A model generated the notes under the pieces. That model was not told the origin of the DNA. It was given only the letters and a program-made list of their open reading frames with translations, and made no database searches. A stretch of 64,000 nucleotides of DNA from Pleurodeles waltl (taxonomy: Eukaryota > Chordata > Amphibia > Caudata > Salamandridae): the NCBI RefSeq assembly GCF_031143425.1, contig NC_090447.1, positions 135,241,106-135,305,105 on the forward strand, read 5' to 3'. The position numbers were made by a program, and so were the translations under genes. Within the stretch, counting starts at the first letter, position 1, and each line of letters begins with the position of its first letter. Below, piece after piece: positions 45,820-55,006 of this stretch.

Positions 45820-46108
45820 CACCTATTTTGCACAAAACTATCTGGAGTCTGGCTGTGATTTCAAAATATTGTAATTGACATGACAGTGCAAATATGTCCT
45901 TGTACATAGTGAAGTCAACAAACAGCTGGCACAAAGCTGTAGTCCATGGGGAAACGAAGCACAGGACTCGTAGTGGGGACCCCAGATCTGAAATAGGGAG
46001 GGAAAAGCCACAACTCAGTCATCATACACTGGGGCAAATAGACAGGCAGCAGAGATGCAGGAGAGTAGTTCACATTTACTAAATTATCTTTGAATTGTTA
46101 CCTGTGTC

Positions 46109-47144
46109 CTATTGGAAGTACTGTTCAATGATTCTGTCCCTGTTGTCTGTTTCAGCCCCGTCGTCTTCCTCCTCGTCACTCTCCACAGGTTCCACAGCTG
46201 CCACAACACCACCGTCTCGACCATCCTCCTGCAGGAAAGGCACCTGGCGGCGCAAAGCCAGGTTGTGAAGCATGCAGCAGGCCACGATGATGTGACACAC
46301 CTTCTTAGGTGAGTACATTAGGGATCCACCTGTCATATGCAGGCACCGAAACCTGGCCTTTAGGAGGCCAAAGGTGCGTTCGATCACCCTCCTAGTACGC
46401 CCATGGGCCTCATTGTACCGTTCCTCTGCCCTGGTCCGGGGATTCCTTACTGGGGTCAGTAGCCACGACAGGTTGGGGTACCCAGAGTCCCCCAATAGCC
46501 ATACACGGTGTCTCTCTAGCTGTTCCATCACGTAAGGGATGCTGCTATTCCTCAGGATGTAGGCGTCATGCACTGACCCTGGGAATTTGGCATTTACATG
46601 CGAGATGTACTGGTCAGCCAAACACACCACCTGGATGTTCATTGAATGGTAACTTTTTCTGTTCCTGTACACCTGCTCCCTGTCTCTTGGGGGAACCAAA
46701 GCCACATGGGTCCCATTAATGGCACCAATGACGTTGGGAATATGTCCAAGGGCGTAGAAATCACCCTTCACTGCAGCCAATTCGCCCACCTCAGGGAAAA
46801 TGATGTAGCTCCTCACGTATTTCATCAGGGCAGACAACACTCTGGATAACACCTTCGAAAACATGGGCTGAGACATCCCAGAAGCAATTCCCACTGTTGT
46901 CTGAAATGACCCACTTGCCAAGAAATGGAGTACTGACAGGACCTGCACCAGAGGGGGAATCCCTGTGGGTTGGCGGATGGGGGACATCAGGTCGGGCTCC
47001 AGCTGGGCACACAGTTCATGTATAGTGGCACGGTTAAGACGGTAGGTCAGGATAATGTGGCGTTCTTCCATTGTCGACAGGTCCACCAGCGGTCGGTACA
47101 CGGGAGGATTCATCCGTCTCCTCGCCAAACCCAGCGGACGGTGC
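46109..47144 (-). CDS. Harbinger DDE transposase, main exon, catalytic Asp to Asn
   Basis: HARBI1-like transposase (DDE_Tnp_4), which would cut and join the element ends. The frame is open from 47179 to the stop at 46109; the first codons (MLDCVLHVVLPR) precede a good acceptor TTGTCCTTCCTAG|G, so the exon probably starts at 47144, with the first internal ATG (MNPPVYRPLVDLSTMEER) at 47113. Motifs are a helix-turn-helix-like region (YRLNRATIHELCAQLEPDL), VIGAINGTHVALVPPRD, VWLLGDSGYP and RRVIERTFGLLKARFRCL. The first catalytic position, Asp in the usual GxIDGTH, is Asn (AAT, 46715-46717). The second Asp (GDSGYP) and the Glu (IERTFG) are kept. The C-terminus is acidic (ESDEEEDDGAE). No stop or frameshift is seen. 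The protein should be inactive for catalysis but may still bind its partner. Confidence 0.9.
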
Positions 47145-47179
47145 CTAGGAAGGACAACATGGAGCACACAGTCAAGCAA

Positions 47180-47607
47180 CCCACAGGTACGTACTCACAG
47201 CTAGCACAGTAAACGATTCTCTATGCAGTGAATGGCGTGTCTGAGTGGCTATGCAAGGCCTAGGCCTGTGTGACGCAGTTGAAATTGAGCCATGTGGACC
47301 CTCGAAATGGCGGCTGCCTGACCTGTGAAGTGTGACAATGGGATGTGAGGTCAATGCGCTGGCGTGGCACACCGCGGCGGGCGGAGGGCGAAGACCGCGG
47401 CGCGAAGCCGCATTGGTTAACATTGAAGCCTATGGGTTTCAGGAGCCAATGGCGAAGGGCGCCGGCGGTGGCGGTACGCACCGCCGCGGTACGCACCGCC
47501 GCGGACGTGACCGCCATTTTCTATCTACTTATCCACTTGCGACTTGAACTTTCACAGGAGAGGACCTATACTGCAAGTGTTGCTGTGACCTCGGTCTGGA
47601 AGGGACA
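47180..47607. promoter_or_regulatory. CpG-rich region between transposase exon and second Myb gene
   Basis: The region separates the minus-strand transposase exon from the plus-strand Myb gene. Between 47355 and 47520 it is CpG-rich with repeated inverted words (CGCACCGCCGCGGTACG, GCCGCGGACGTGACCGCC). It may be the promoter of the second Myb gene and perhaps an alternative promoter of the transposase. No TATA box is evident. On the minus strand a weak donor GCTGTGAGTACG lies near 47196, which could give a short intron to 47145. Confidence 0.4.
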
Positions 47608-50452
47608 ATGGCTGCTGCGCCTGGGGAAAGGGCCCCTGCCTTCACTGGAGAGGAGTTGGAGAAACTTGTGGATGGGGTCCTCCCCCAGTATGCGCTACTC
47701 TACGGTCCTCCAGACCAACAAGTGAGTTTAATTCAATCTGGATTTGGGGCCACTGGCTGGCTTGGGGGCCTGGCGGGGGGCCTGGTGGGGATGGGGGGGC
47801 ATGTTGGGGCTGGCGGGGGGCCTGGCGGGGATGGGGGGGCATGTTGGGGCTGGCGGGGGGCCTGGTGGGGATGGGGGGCATGTTGGGCCTGGTGGGGGGC
47901 ATGGCGGGGATGGGGGGGCATGTTGGGGCTGGCGGGGGGCCTGGCGGGGATGGGGGGGCATGTTGGGGCTGGCGGGGGGCCTGGCGGGGATGGGGGGCAT
48001 GTTGGGCCTGGTGGGGGGCATGGCGGGGATGGGGGGGCATGTTGGGGCTGGCGGGGGGCCTGGCGGGGATGGGGGGGCATGTTGGGGCTGGCGGGGGGCC
48101 TGGCGGGGATGGGGGGCATGTTGGGCCTGGTGGGGGGCATGGCGGTGGGCCTGGCGGGGATGGGGGGCGTTGGGCCACTGGCAACGAAAATGCAGACAAA
48201 CTTGAACGTGGTATTTCTCCCTCCCTGTACGTGTCACATAGGTCCGCGCCCATGAGAAGATCGGGATTTGGCGTGCCATCGCCAAGGAAGTCCGGACCCT
48301 GGGGGTCCACCATCGACGGGGCACCCACTGCCGCAAGAGGTGGGAGGACATCCGCCGCGGGACCAAGAAGACCGCCGAGTCTCTGCTGGGGATGGCCTCC
48401 CAACGTAGGCGGGGTGCCTGCCGTCAACTGACCCCCCTGATGTTCCGGATCCTGGCGGTGGCCTACCCTGATTTGGATGGGCGCGTGAGGGCAGCACAGC
48501 AGACACAAGGGGGTGAGTACAAGCATTATCTACTCTGTTGTCGCGCAGTGGAGGTGTCTGGGTGGGGGAGGAGGGCTGTGGGTCCCCCTAGGCCAGGGCG
48601 ATATCTGTAGGCTGGGCACCCCCGTAAGCCCCTGTGTCTCCAGCCACCACCCTCAGTAGTTTGTCAGTACAGCCATCCCTGGGCCGTGTCATCCATGGGT
48701 GCAGTTGTCAACTCTAGGCGTGTAGGGCATGTTCCACGGAATGCGTAGCGGACCCCAAGTGCGCAACTTAGTGCAGGGGGCATCTGTGTCTGTCATGTCC
48801 GCTAACTGTACCGGAGATCCATGTACTCAATATCCCTTTATTTCTCTCTCCCCCCCCCTTTTTTGTTTGTCTTTCTGTGCTTGTGTGCATCAGCATCATC
48901 AGGCGGAGGAGAAGTGCCATCGGGGCAGGAGGGAGCTGCATCTCACATGGCCCAGGAGGGCCATGCCACAGAGTCAGACTGGACCAGTGAGACGGAGGGT
49001 GAGGGGAGCTCCACAACGGGGACGACTGGACCCTGCAGCGACACGGACACGTCCTCGGAAGGGAGCTCCCTTGCGGGGGTGGCACCATCCGTGCCCCCCG
49101 CCATTACAGGTACAGCCGCCACCCAGCGCACCATCTCCGCCCTCCCAGCAGCCCCTCAGCGTTCGCCCCGTGCCCGCTCTGCCAGGAAGCCGGGCATCTC
49201 CTTCGCCCCAGGCACCTCAGGCCCTGCCCCTGTTACCCCCGCTGCCCTCAGTGAGGAGGTCATTGACCTCCTCCGAACGCTCATTGTTGGGCAGACTACC
49301 CTTTTGAATGCCATCCAGGGGGTGGAGAGGGAGGTTCATCACAGCAATGCGTACCTGGAGGGCATTCATTCGGGTCAGGCTGTCCATCAGCGATCGTTCC
49401 AGGCTCTGGCCTCAGCACTGACGGCAGCCATTGTCCCTGTCTCCTGCCTCCCTCTACTAACTCCCTCCTCCCAGTCTCCTGTTCCTCTGCCTGTCCCACC
49501 CACACCATCAGACCAGCCTGCACACACCTCAACACCCAAGAGAAGCTCATCCAAACATAAGCACCACAGATCACGCAGACATTCACACACGCAACATTCC
49601 GATGCAGACATGCCAACAGTCACTACCACCTCTGTGACCCCCACCTCCTCGTCTCCCTCCTCCCTCCCTGTGACGTCTACACTCACACCTCCATTCACCT
49701 CACCATCAGCCAGTGTTTCCATCACCAGCACACCCTCCACTCCAGTCCGCACACGTGCAGTCACCACCCCCACTGCCATTTACACGTCCCCTGTGTCCTC
49801 TCCCACTGTGTCTGTCACACCCTCTTCCACACCACACAAACGCAGCCACCCACCCACCCAACAGCCATCCACCTCACGACAGCCTATCCCTCCTGCACCC
49901 AAAGACAGCAAACGTGACTCACCTACAACCACATCCTCTCCCTCCACTCCCATTCCCACTGTACCTACCACTCTCCATTGTCCCAAGAAACTCTTCCTCG
50001 CCACTGCTAACTTCTTTCCTGACCCTGAGCCCCCCCCTCCTTCTCGTCGGGGTAAGAAGAGCACCTCAGCCACCACCAGCCCTGCAGCCCCCTTGACAAG
50101 GGTGCAGGGGTATTGGAGCCCACCAGCCCGCATGTCTGGATCTTCGCCCAGCAGCAAGGGGACAGCCAGCCCACCCCCTGGGAAGAGGAGCAGAAGGCGG
50201 AAGGGGCGCCGCAGGAGCCCGGCTTCTACATCCCCCCCGGACACCACCCAGACACAGTCACCAGCCACAGCTCCAAAGGGAGGAAAGGGCCACAGACTCC
50301 CGACTAAGGAGGGCAAGGGCAGCAAGTCGGAGAGGTCAGGCTGCAGGCCTGCTGCCCAGGAGGAGCCCACCACCCCCATAGCCGCTGCCCAGGGAGGACC
50401 CAGCCCAGCTGGCCAGGAGGGCCCCACCACCCACAGCCCAGGTGGGCATTGA
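47608..50452 (+). CDS. Second Myb/SANT-like gene of the Harbinger element, three exons
   Basis: Exon 1 (47608-47721) encodes MAAAPGERAPAFTGEELEKL to PPDQQ and ends at A|GTGAGT. Exon 2 (48242-48512) follows CACATAG and reads VRAHEKIGIWRAIAKEVRTL, CRKRWEDIRRGTKKTAESLL; it ends G|GTGAGTAC. Exon 3 (48894-50452) follows TGCATCAG. All phases match and give 647 residues. Exons 1-2 form a Myb/SANT trihelix domain (residues ~11-105). Exon 3 has an acidic Ser-rich stretch, a helical segment (SEEVIDLLRTLIVGQTTLL, residues ~248-310) like that of the first Myb protein, a long Ser/Thr/Pro-rich tract and a basic patch (GKRSRRRKGRRRSP). No lesion is seen. Intron 1 holds a ~40-bp minisatellite; the 3' UTR holds a 30-bp one. 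The role is probably DNA binding; whether it serves this transposon is unknown. Confidence 0.8.
47745..48170. repeat. ~39-40-bp G-rich minisatellite in intron 1
   Basis: About 10-11 units built on GGCCTGGCGGGGATGGGGGG and CATGTTGGGGCTGGCGGGG, with a variant CATGTTGGGCCTGGTGGGG recurring every third or fourth unit. The G-runs could form quadruplexes. It leaves frames open on both strands but lies inside a predicted intron. Confidence 0.9.
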
Positions 50453-50514
50453 AGGAGCACCATCCCCGCTGCCCAGGAGGGCACCACCAGGCAATGAGCA
50501 GTTGGCCATAGACC

Positions 50515-51860
50515 GGCCGCCGTCTCAAGAACCGCTCCGCTGGGCCCCGCCGTCTCGAGCACCGCTGAACTGGGCCCCGCCGTCTCAAGCACCGCTGAAC
50601 TGGGCCCCGCCGTCTCAAGCACCGCTGAACTGGGCCCCGCCGTCTCAAGAACCGCTGAACTGGGCCCCGCCGTCTCAAGCACCGCTGAACTGGGCCCCGC
50701 CGTCTCAAGCACCGCTGAACTGGGCCCCGCCGTCTCAAGAACCGCTCCGCTGGGCCCCGCCGTCTCGAGCACCGCTGAACTGGGCCCCGCCGTCTCGCAC
50801 CGCTGAACTGGGCCCCGCCGTCTCAAGCACCGCTGAACTGGGCCCCGCCGTCTCAAGAACCGCTGAACTGGGCCCCGCCGTCTCAAGCACCGCTGAACTG
50901 GGCCCCGCCGTCTCAAGAACCGCTCCGCTGGGCCCCGCCGTCTCAAGAACCGCTCCGCTGGGCCCCGCCGTCTCAAGCACCGCTGAACTGGGCCCCGCCG
51001 TCTCAAGCACAGCTGAACTGGGCCCCGCCGTCTCAAGCACCGCTGAACTGGGCCCCGCCGTCTCAAGAACCGCTCCGCTGGGCCCCGCCGTCTCAAGCAC
51101 CGCTGAACTGGGCCCCGCCGTCTCAAGCACCGCTGAACTGGGCCCCGCCGTCTCAAGCACCGCTGAACTGGGCCCCGCCGTCTCAAGAACCGCTCCGCTG
51201 GGCCCCGCCGTCTCAAGCACCGCTGAACTGGGCCCCGCCGTCTCAAGCACCGCTGAACTGGGCCCCGCCGTCTCAAGCACCGCTGAACTGGGCCCCGCCG
51301 TCTCAAGCACCGCTGAACTGGGCCCTGCCGTCTCAAGAACCGCTCCGCTGGGCCCCGCCGTCTCAAGCACCGCTGAACTGGGCCCCGCCGTCTCAAGCAC
51401 CGCTGAACTGGGCCCCGCCGTCTCAAGCACCGCTGAACTGGGCCCCGCCGTCTCAAGCACCGCTGAACTGGGCCTCGCCATCTCAAGAACCGCTCCGCTG
51501 GGCCCCGCCGTCTCAAGAACTGCTCCGCTGGGCCCCGCCGTCTCAAGAACCGCTCCGCTGGGCCCCGCTGTCTCAAGCACCGCTGAACTGGGCCCCGCCG
51601 TCTCAAGCACCGCTGAACTGGGCCCGCCGTCTCAAGCACCGCTGAACTGGGCCCTGCCGTCTCAAGAACCGCTCCGCTGGGCCCCGCCGTCTCAAGAACT
51701 GCTCCGCTGGGCCCCGCCGTCTCAAGAACCGCTCCGCTGGGCCCCGCCGTCTCAAGAACCGCTCCGCTGGGCCCCGCCGTCTCAAGCACCGCTGAACTGG
51801 GCCCTTCAAGGCAAGACCCGCTGAACTGGGCCCTTCAAGGCAAGAAGCGCAGAACTGGGC
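50515..51860. repeat. 30-bp minisatellite, about 43 units
   Basis: Two unit types alternate irregularly: CCGTCTCAAGCACCGCTGAACTGGGCC and CCGTCTCAAGAACCGCTCCGCTGGGCC (each with CCG to complete 30 bp). The array starts about 60 bp after the second Myb stop codon, so it is probably 3' UTR. Two small length changes (near 50798 and 51622) shift the frame. It ends in three units of GGGCCCTTCAAGGCAAGA. Long open frames on both strands (up to about 670 codons on the minus strand) follow from the 30-bp period. Confidence 0.95.
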
Positions 51861-51984
51861 CCTTCAAGGCAAGAAGCGCTGGCCCTTTGGCAGACGTGGC
51901 AGGGCAGGATCTGTCTCGGGCAGGGCTGCAGGATGTCCTCTGGCCAACATGCCTCCTCCAGTGGCAGTGGGGTCTGTTATGGAC

Positions 51985-52335
51985 TGTTTGGACTGTGGCT
52001 TTGCACTCCCCAGGATGGCCCAGTGGGCAGGCCACCCACTGTATGGACTGTATGGACTGTGGCTTTGCACTCCCCAGGATGGCCCAGTGGGCAGGCCACC
52101 CACTGTATGGACTGTATGGACTGTGGCTTTGCACTCCCCAGGATGGCCCAGTGGGCAGGCCACCCACTGTATGGACTGTATGGACTGTGGCTTTGCACTC
52201 CCCAGGATGGCCCAGTGGGCAGGCCACCCACTGTATGGACTGTATGGACTGTGGCTTTGGACTCCCCAGGATGGCCCAGTGGGCAGGCCACCCACTGTAT
52301 GGACTGTGGCTTTGCACTCCCCAGGATGGGCCAGT
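51985..52335. repeat. 63-bp minisatellite, about 5.5 units
   Basis: Units of GTGGCTTTGCACTCCCCAGG, ATGGCCCAGTGGGCAGGCCA, CCCACTGTATGGACTGTATGGACT with period 63 bp; the last full unit is 54 bp (one TGTATGGAC lost). Copies are nearly identical. Confidence 0.95.
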
Positions 52336-52784
52336 GGTCATGGAGTCCCCTCGTGGATCTGGCGTCGTGTACTCAAGTGGCTGAGGTGCCCCCCCTTCCC
52401 TTCCCCCTGAGGTGCCTGTCCTATTTTCTTTCTGATGCCCCTGCAGTGTTCTCTCCGTGGAGTTCTTGTCGTGGGACTGGGCCTTGCCCCTTTGCACTGG
52501 ACCCCTGTGGTCCACGGACAGTGGTTGGACTACATTTAGTAGCTGTATATATTTTGTACATAGTTTATTTATTTATTGGGATTACTGGTGTCCATATTTC
52601 AATATATCTGCCCGTTTATGATCTCTTCTTTTGGTCTTTGCATCATTTCGGAGGGGGGGGTTTGTGGGTTGTGACAGTGATCTGTGGGAATGCATTGATG
52701 TGTGTGTTGTAGTGGGTATGGGTGGGTGGGTGGGTGTGTGCCGGTAATCTTTTCCCTCCCCTGTGTCGTAGGTGCAGTACTCAC
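52336..52784. other. Harbinger spacer
   Basis: Unique sequence between the 63-bp minisatellite and the possible transposase first exon. It contains T/A-rich TTTATTTATTTATTGG at about 52562, possibly the 3' end of the second Myb transcript, and a (GGGT)n stretch at about 52718-52738. No further gene was recognised. Confidence 0.5.
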
Positions 52785-52867
52785 CGATGTCTTCCGCACC
52801 GCCGGGCGTGCTCCTGGTAGATGAGCAGGTATAGGAGTGCGGGGATGACCTGCAACTCGGGTTCCAT
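52785..52867 (-). CDS. Possible first exon of the Harbinger transposase
   Basis: The minus strand opens MEPELQVIPALLYLLIYQEH followed by ARRCGRH and a donor ATCG|GTGAGTAC. The exon is 83 nt, ending two bases into a codon. The transposase acceptor at 47144 supplies one base and then HRPLGLARRRMNPPVY in frame, so phases match and the joined start resembles the Arg-rich N-terminus of HARBI1-like transposases. Total length would be 372 residues. The intron would be 5.6 kb and contain the whole second Myb gene on the other strand. This is inference; transcripts are needed. It lies about 240 bp from the right end of the element. Confidence 0.5.
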
Positions 52868-53699
52868 ACTGCCGGAATCTCGCGTGGAGTGCGTAGAGGT
52901 GAGCGTTTTCCCGTTCGTAGTCTGTTTCCTCCGTGTTTTTATCGGCGGTGCTCCCGCCCCGGAAAAGGTGGCGGATTGGTGGGTCGTAATAGGGTGGGCG
53001 GTACATTGTCTGCCGCCTGGCTGTTGGCGGGGACCGCCGCGCTGTTTGTCTGTCCCGCCGTGGCGGTCGGAGTGTTAATGCGGCGGGCTGTGTTGGCGGT
53101 TTGTCTGTGACTTCGTCCCTCATGCCCAGGATTTCCAAGGAGATCCGTGCATCGCAGTGAGGAACCAAGACTGCTTGCTGAAAATCAACACAAAGCCCCT
53201 TGCAGTGTGGAAAGAAACAGCGCATTGTTATGTGCCACGCTGGAAATTCTGACACATACTCTATTTTTCCACAGATCTTCTCCTCTGCGGTCTCCGTGCA
53301 TGTTATTTTTGACGCAAACCAGGTACTTTGTGAAAACAAGAGACAACTGTTGATTTCTGAGATTTAAGACTCTTTTTAATCTTGCAAAACTGATATTTCA
53401 AATTGTGCTTATTGAATCTTGATCGTTCTGACCTTAATTTAACAGGATAAAATTATGTATTTTTCTAAAACTCTGTGGCGTATTTTTGTGGTGTTTTCAC
53501 TGTGTTACTGTATGGCTTATTGCAGAAATACCTTAGACATTGCCTTTTAAGTTAAGCCAGACTGCTCAGTGCCAAGCCACGAGAGGGTGGGCACAGAATA
53601 ATTTTTATTGCGTGTGACTTACCCTGACTAGGATTTGGGTCCCTACTTGGACAAGGGTGTATACCCTTGCCAACTAGAGACACAATTTTTAACAGCCAT

Positions 53700-53960
53700 C
53701 AATTATTACAGTGGCTTATGATCTGTTTCCAACACAATTATAGTGCCAAACAAATATGAGCAAAATGTTTGCAAGGCCCACACTATGCTCTCTACCTTTG
53801 TCATCCAATTGAGCTGACACTCTCCAACTTCCTTGTCAGAGGCATCCACCTTTACAATGATAGGCTGGCTGTAGTCTGGGTCTTTCAGTAATGGTGTAGT
53901 GTTTAGTACCTCTTCAGTTCCTCAAATGCTATTTGACACTCCACATTCCTTACTACTTTC
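53700..53960 (-). pseudogene. gypsy RNase H, first part
   Basis: The minus strand gives LKEVLNTTPLLKDPDYSQP, IIVKVDASDKEVG and, after a deletion-like jump, VWALQTFCSYLFGTIIVLET with DHKPL. These match the RNase H start ('F..LK..F..AP.L..PD...PF.VEVDASD.GVG') and the 'T DHKPL' block. The domain stops at 53695 where the LTR-like repeat with GCCAT flanks was inserted; it resumes at 41756. Confidence 0.8.
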
Positions 53961-54059
53961 CTAGCCTGCTTCTTGAAGGTCAATGCAGTCAATAGGGCAA
54001 CTATACTTCCATAGTTAGCCACCGAGTTCCTGTGTTAGCAGGTGAGTCCTAAAAAGACC

Positions 54060-54850
54060 CTCACTTTAGTCTGGATAGTTGGTACTTCCTACTCCATCAC
54101 AGACTGAATTTTGGCATCCAACAGGTGTATCTCCCATTTCTCCCTCCTTGTGTGCAAGATAAACTAGAGAGAATTTTCCCCAACGGACACTCAGTTGCCT
54201 TGATGGTCAGTTTTGCCTCCGGTATCCTGACTAACACCTGTTCAAGATGCCTCCGGTCGTCCTTCCATGAATTGCTGAACATTGCAATATCATTCAAGGA
54301 GGCGAGACAGAACTCTTTCAACCCTGTGAAAACACAGTTCACCAGGCACTGAAAAGTGGTAGGAATATTCTTCAACCGAAAGGTCATCACCCTAAACTGA
54401 TACAGACCCTCTCGCACAGAAAATGCATGTCTCCTCTATTTGGCATTTAGTGCCAAATAGATCTGCCGAAAACCACTGGTCAGTTCTAATGTGCTCAATA
54501 CTTTCTGCACCTAACCGATCCACAAGCTCATATGCTCTTGAAATTGGATGGGAATTGGTATTAATTACCTCATTGATGGCTGAGTAATCCACACAGAATT
54601 GCAAGTCAGTATACCCTTGCTTTGGTAATAGAACAACATGACTAGACCAATGACTACAAGATCTCACAATGACTTCCCAGGTCCATCATTTTGCAACTTC
54701 TGCCTTAATGAATCCATGAACCTGGTCAGACATTCTGTTGATTCTGCCCTTTACTGACATACTGTCACCCATGTCTGTGTCATACACACAGATGGGTGTT
54801 AATCCTGGAGTCAGTGAGAAGAGGTTGGCAAACTATCTCAACATTTCTCT
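54060..54850 (-). pseudogene. gypsy reverse transcriptase, degraded
   Basis: The minus strand reads a pre-RT stretch SLTPGLTPICVYDTDMGDS with RMSDQVHGFIKAEVAK, then HVVLLPKQG, LQFCVDYSAINEV, ISRAYELVDRLGAE, and REGLYQFRVMTFRLKNIP, CLASLNDIAMFSNSWKDD. This is a near-complete palm and fingers. The catalytic YxDD motif reads SLND, so one catalytic Asp is Asn. The integrase C-terminus lies about 150-200 bp upstream with no LTR between, supporting one polyprotein. Confidence 0.85.
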
Positions 54851-55006
54851 ACACTCTCTCTGCTACTCAGGTACACTAACACATGAGCTAACTGAACCCT
54901 TCCACATTGGCATGCTTCATGTCATGGTGTAGCAAAGCAGGAAGAGGCTTACTGTCTTATTGAACTTCCTCTGCTCTAGCCATGACATTTACTGTGTAGT
55001 CACCCT

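Larger units (their letters stand above)
43435..53105. mobile_element. 9.7-kb Harbinger element with three genes
   Basis: It interrupts LTR-like copy 2: the repeat reads up to GAAGTCACAG near 53106 (minus) and resumes near 43434 with TGTGTCAATCTGG. The left end, GGTGGTCATTCTGACCTCGG, is of the style of the local Harbinger MITEs; the right end (minus ACAAACCGCCAACACAGCCC) lacks that terminal block, so the outermost right repeat is probably deleted. It contains a Myb/SANT-like gene and a HARBI1-like transposase, the two genes typical of the superfamily, plus a second Myb/SANT-like gene and three minisatellites. Confidence 0.75.
41757..53694 (-). mobile_element. ~2-kb LTR-like repeat, copy 2, split by later insertions
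   Basis: On the minus strand it starts TGTTAAAAATTG at 53694 and ends GATCTAACA at 41757. GCCAT flanks it on both sides (53695-53699 and 41752-41756), a perfect 5-bp target duplication. TG...CA ends and a 5-bp duplication are what a solo LTR would leave. Removing the Harbinger element (43435-53105) and the palindromic MITE leaves about 2.1 kb, colinear with copy 1 (5105-6847) and copy 3 (58888 onward). It sits inside gypsy RNase H. Confidence 0.85.

Noticed and set aside
47642..48526. Long Pro-rich minus-strand frames
   Set aside because: They are antisense to the G-rich intronic minisatellite and to exon 2 of the second Myb gene.
49780..51789. 669-codon minus-strand open frame
   Set aside because: Most of it is the 30-bp minisatellite read on the opposite strand, and the rest is antisense to exon 3 of the second Myb gene; no domain or start context supports it.
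50442..51824. 460-codon plus-strand open frame
   Set aside because: It consists of the minisatellite alone, shifts frame at unit-length changes, and overlaps the stop region of the upstream gene.
51885..52515. Open frames of 140-260 codons over the 63-bp minisatellite on both strands
   Set aside because: The 63-bp period is a multiple of three, so frames persist by arithmetic; no motif or homology was recognised.
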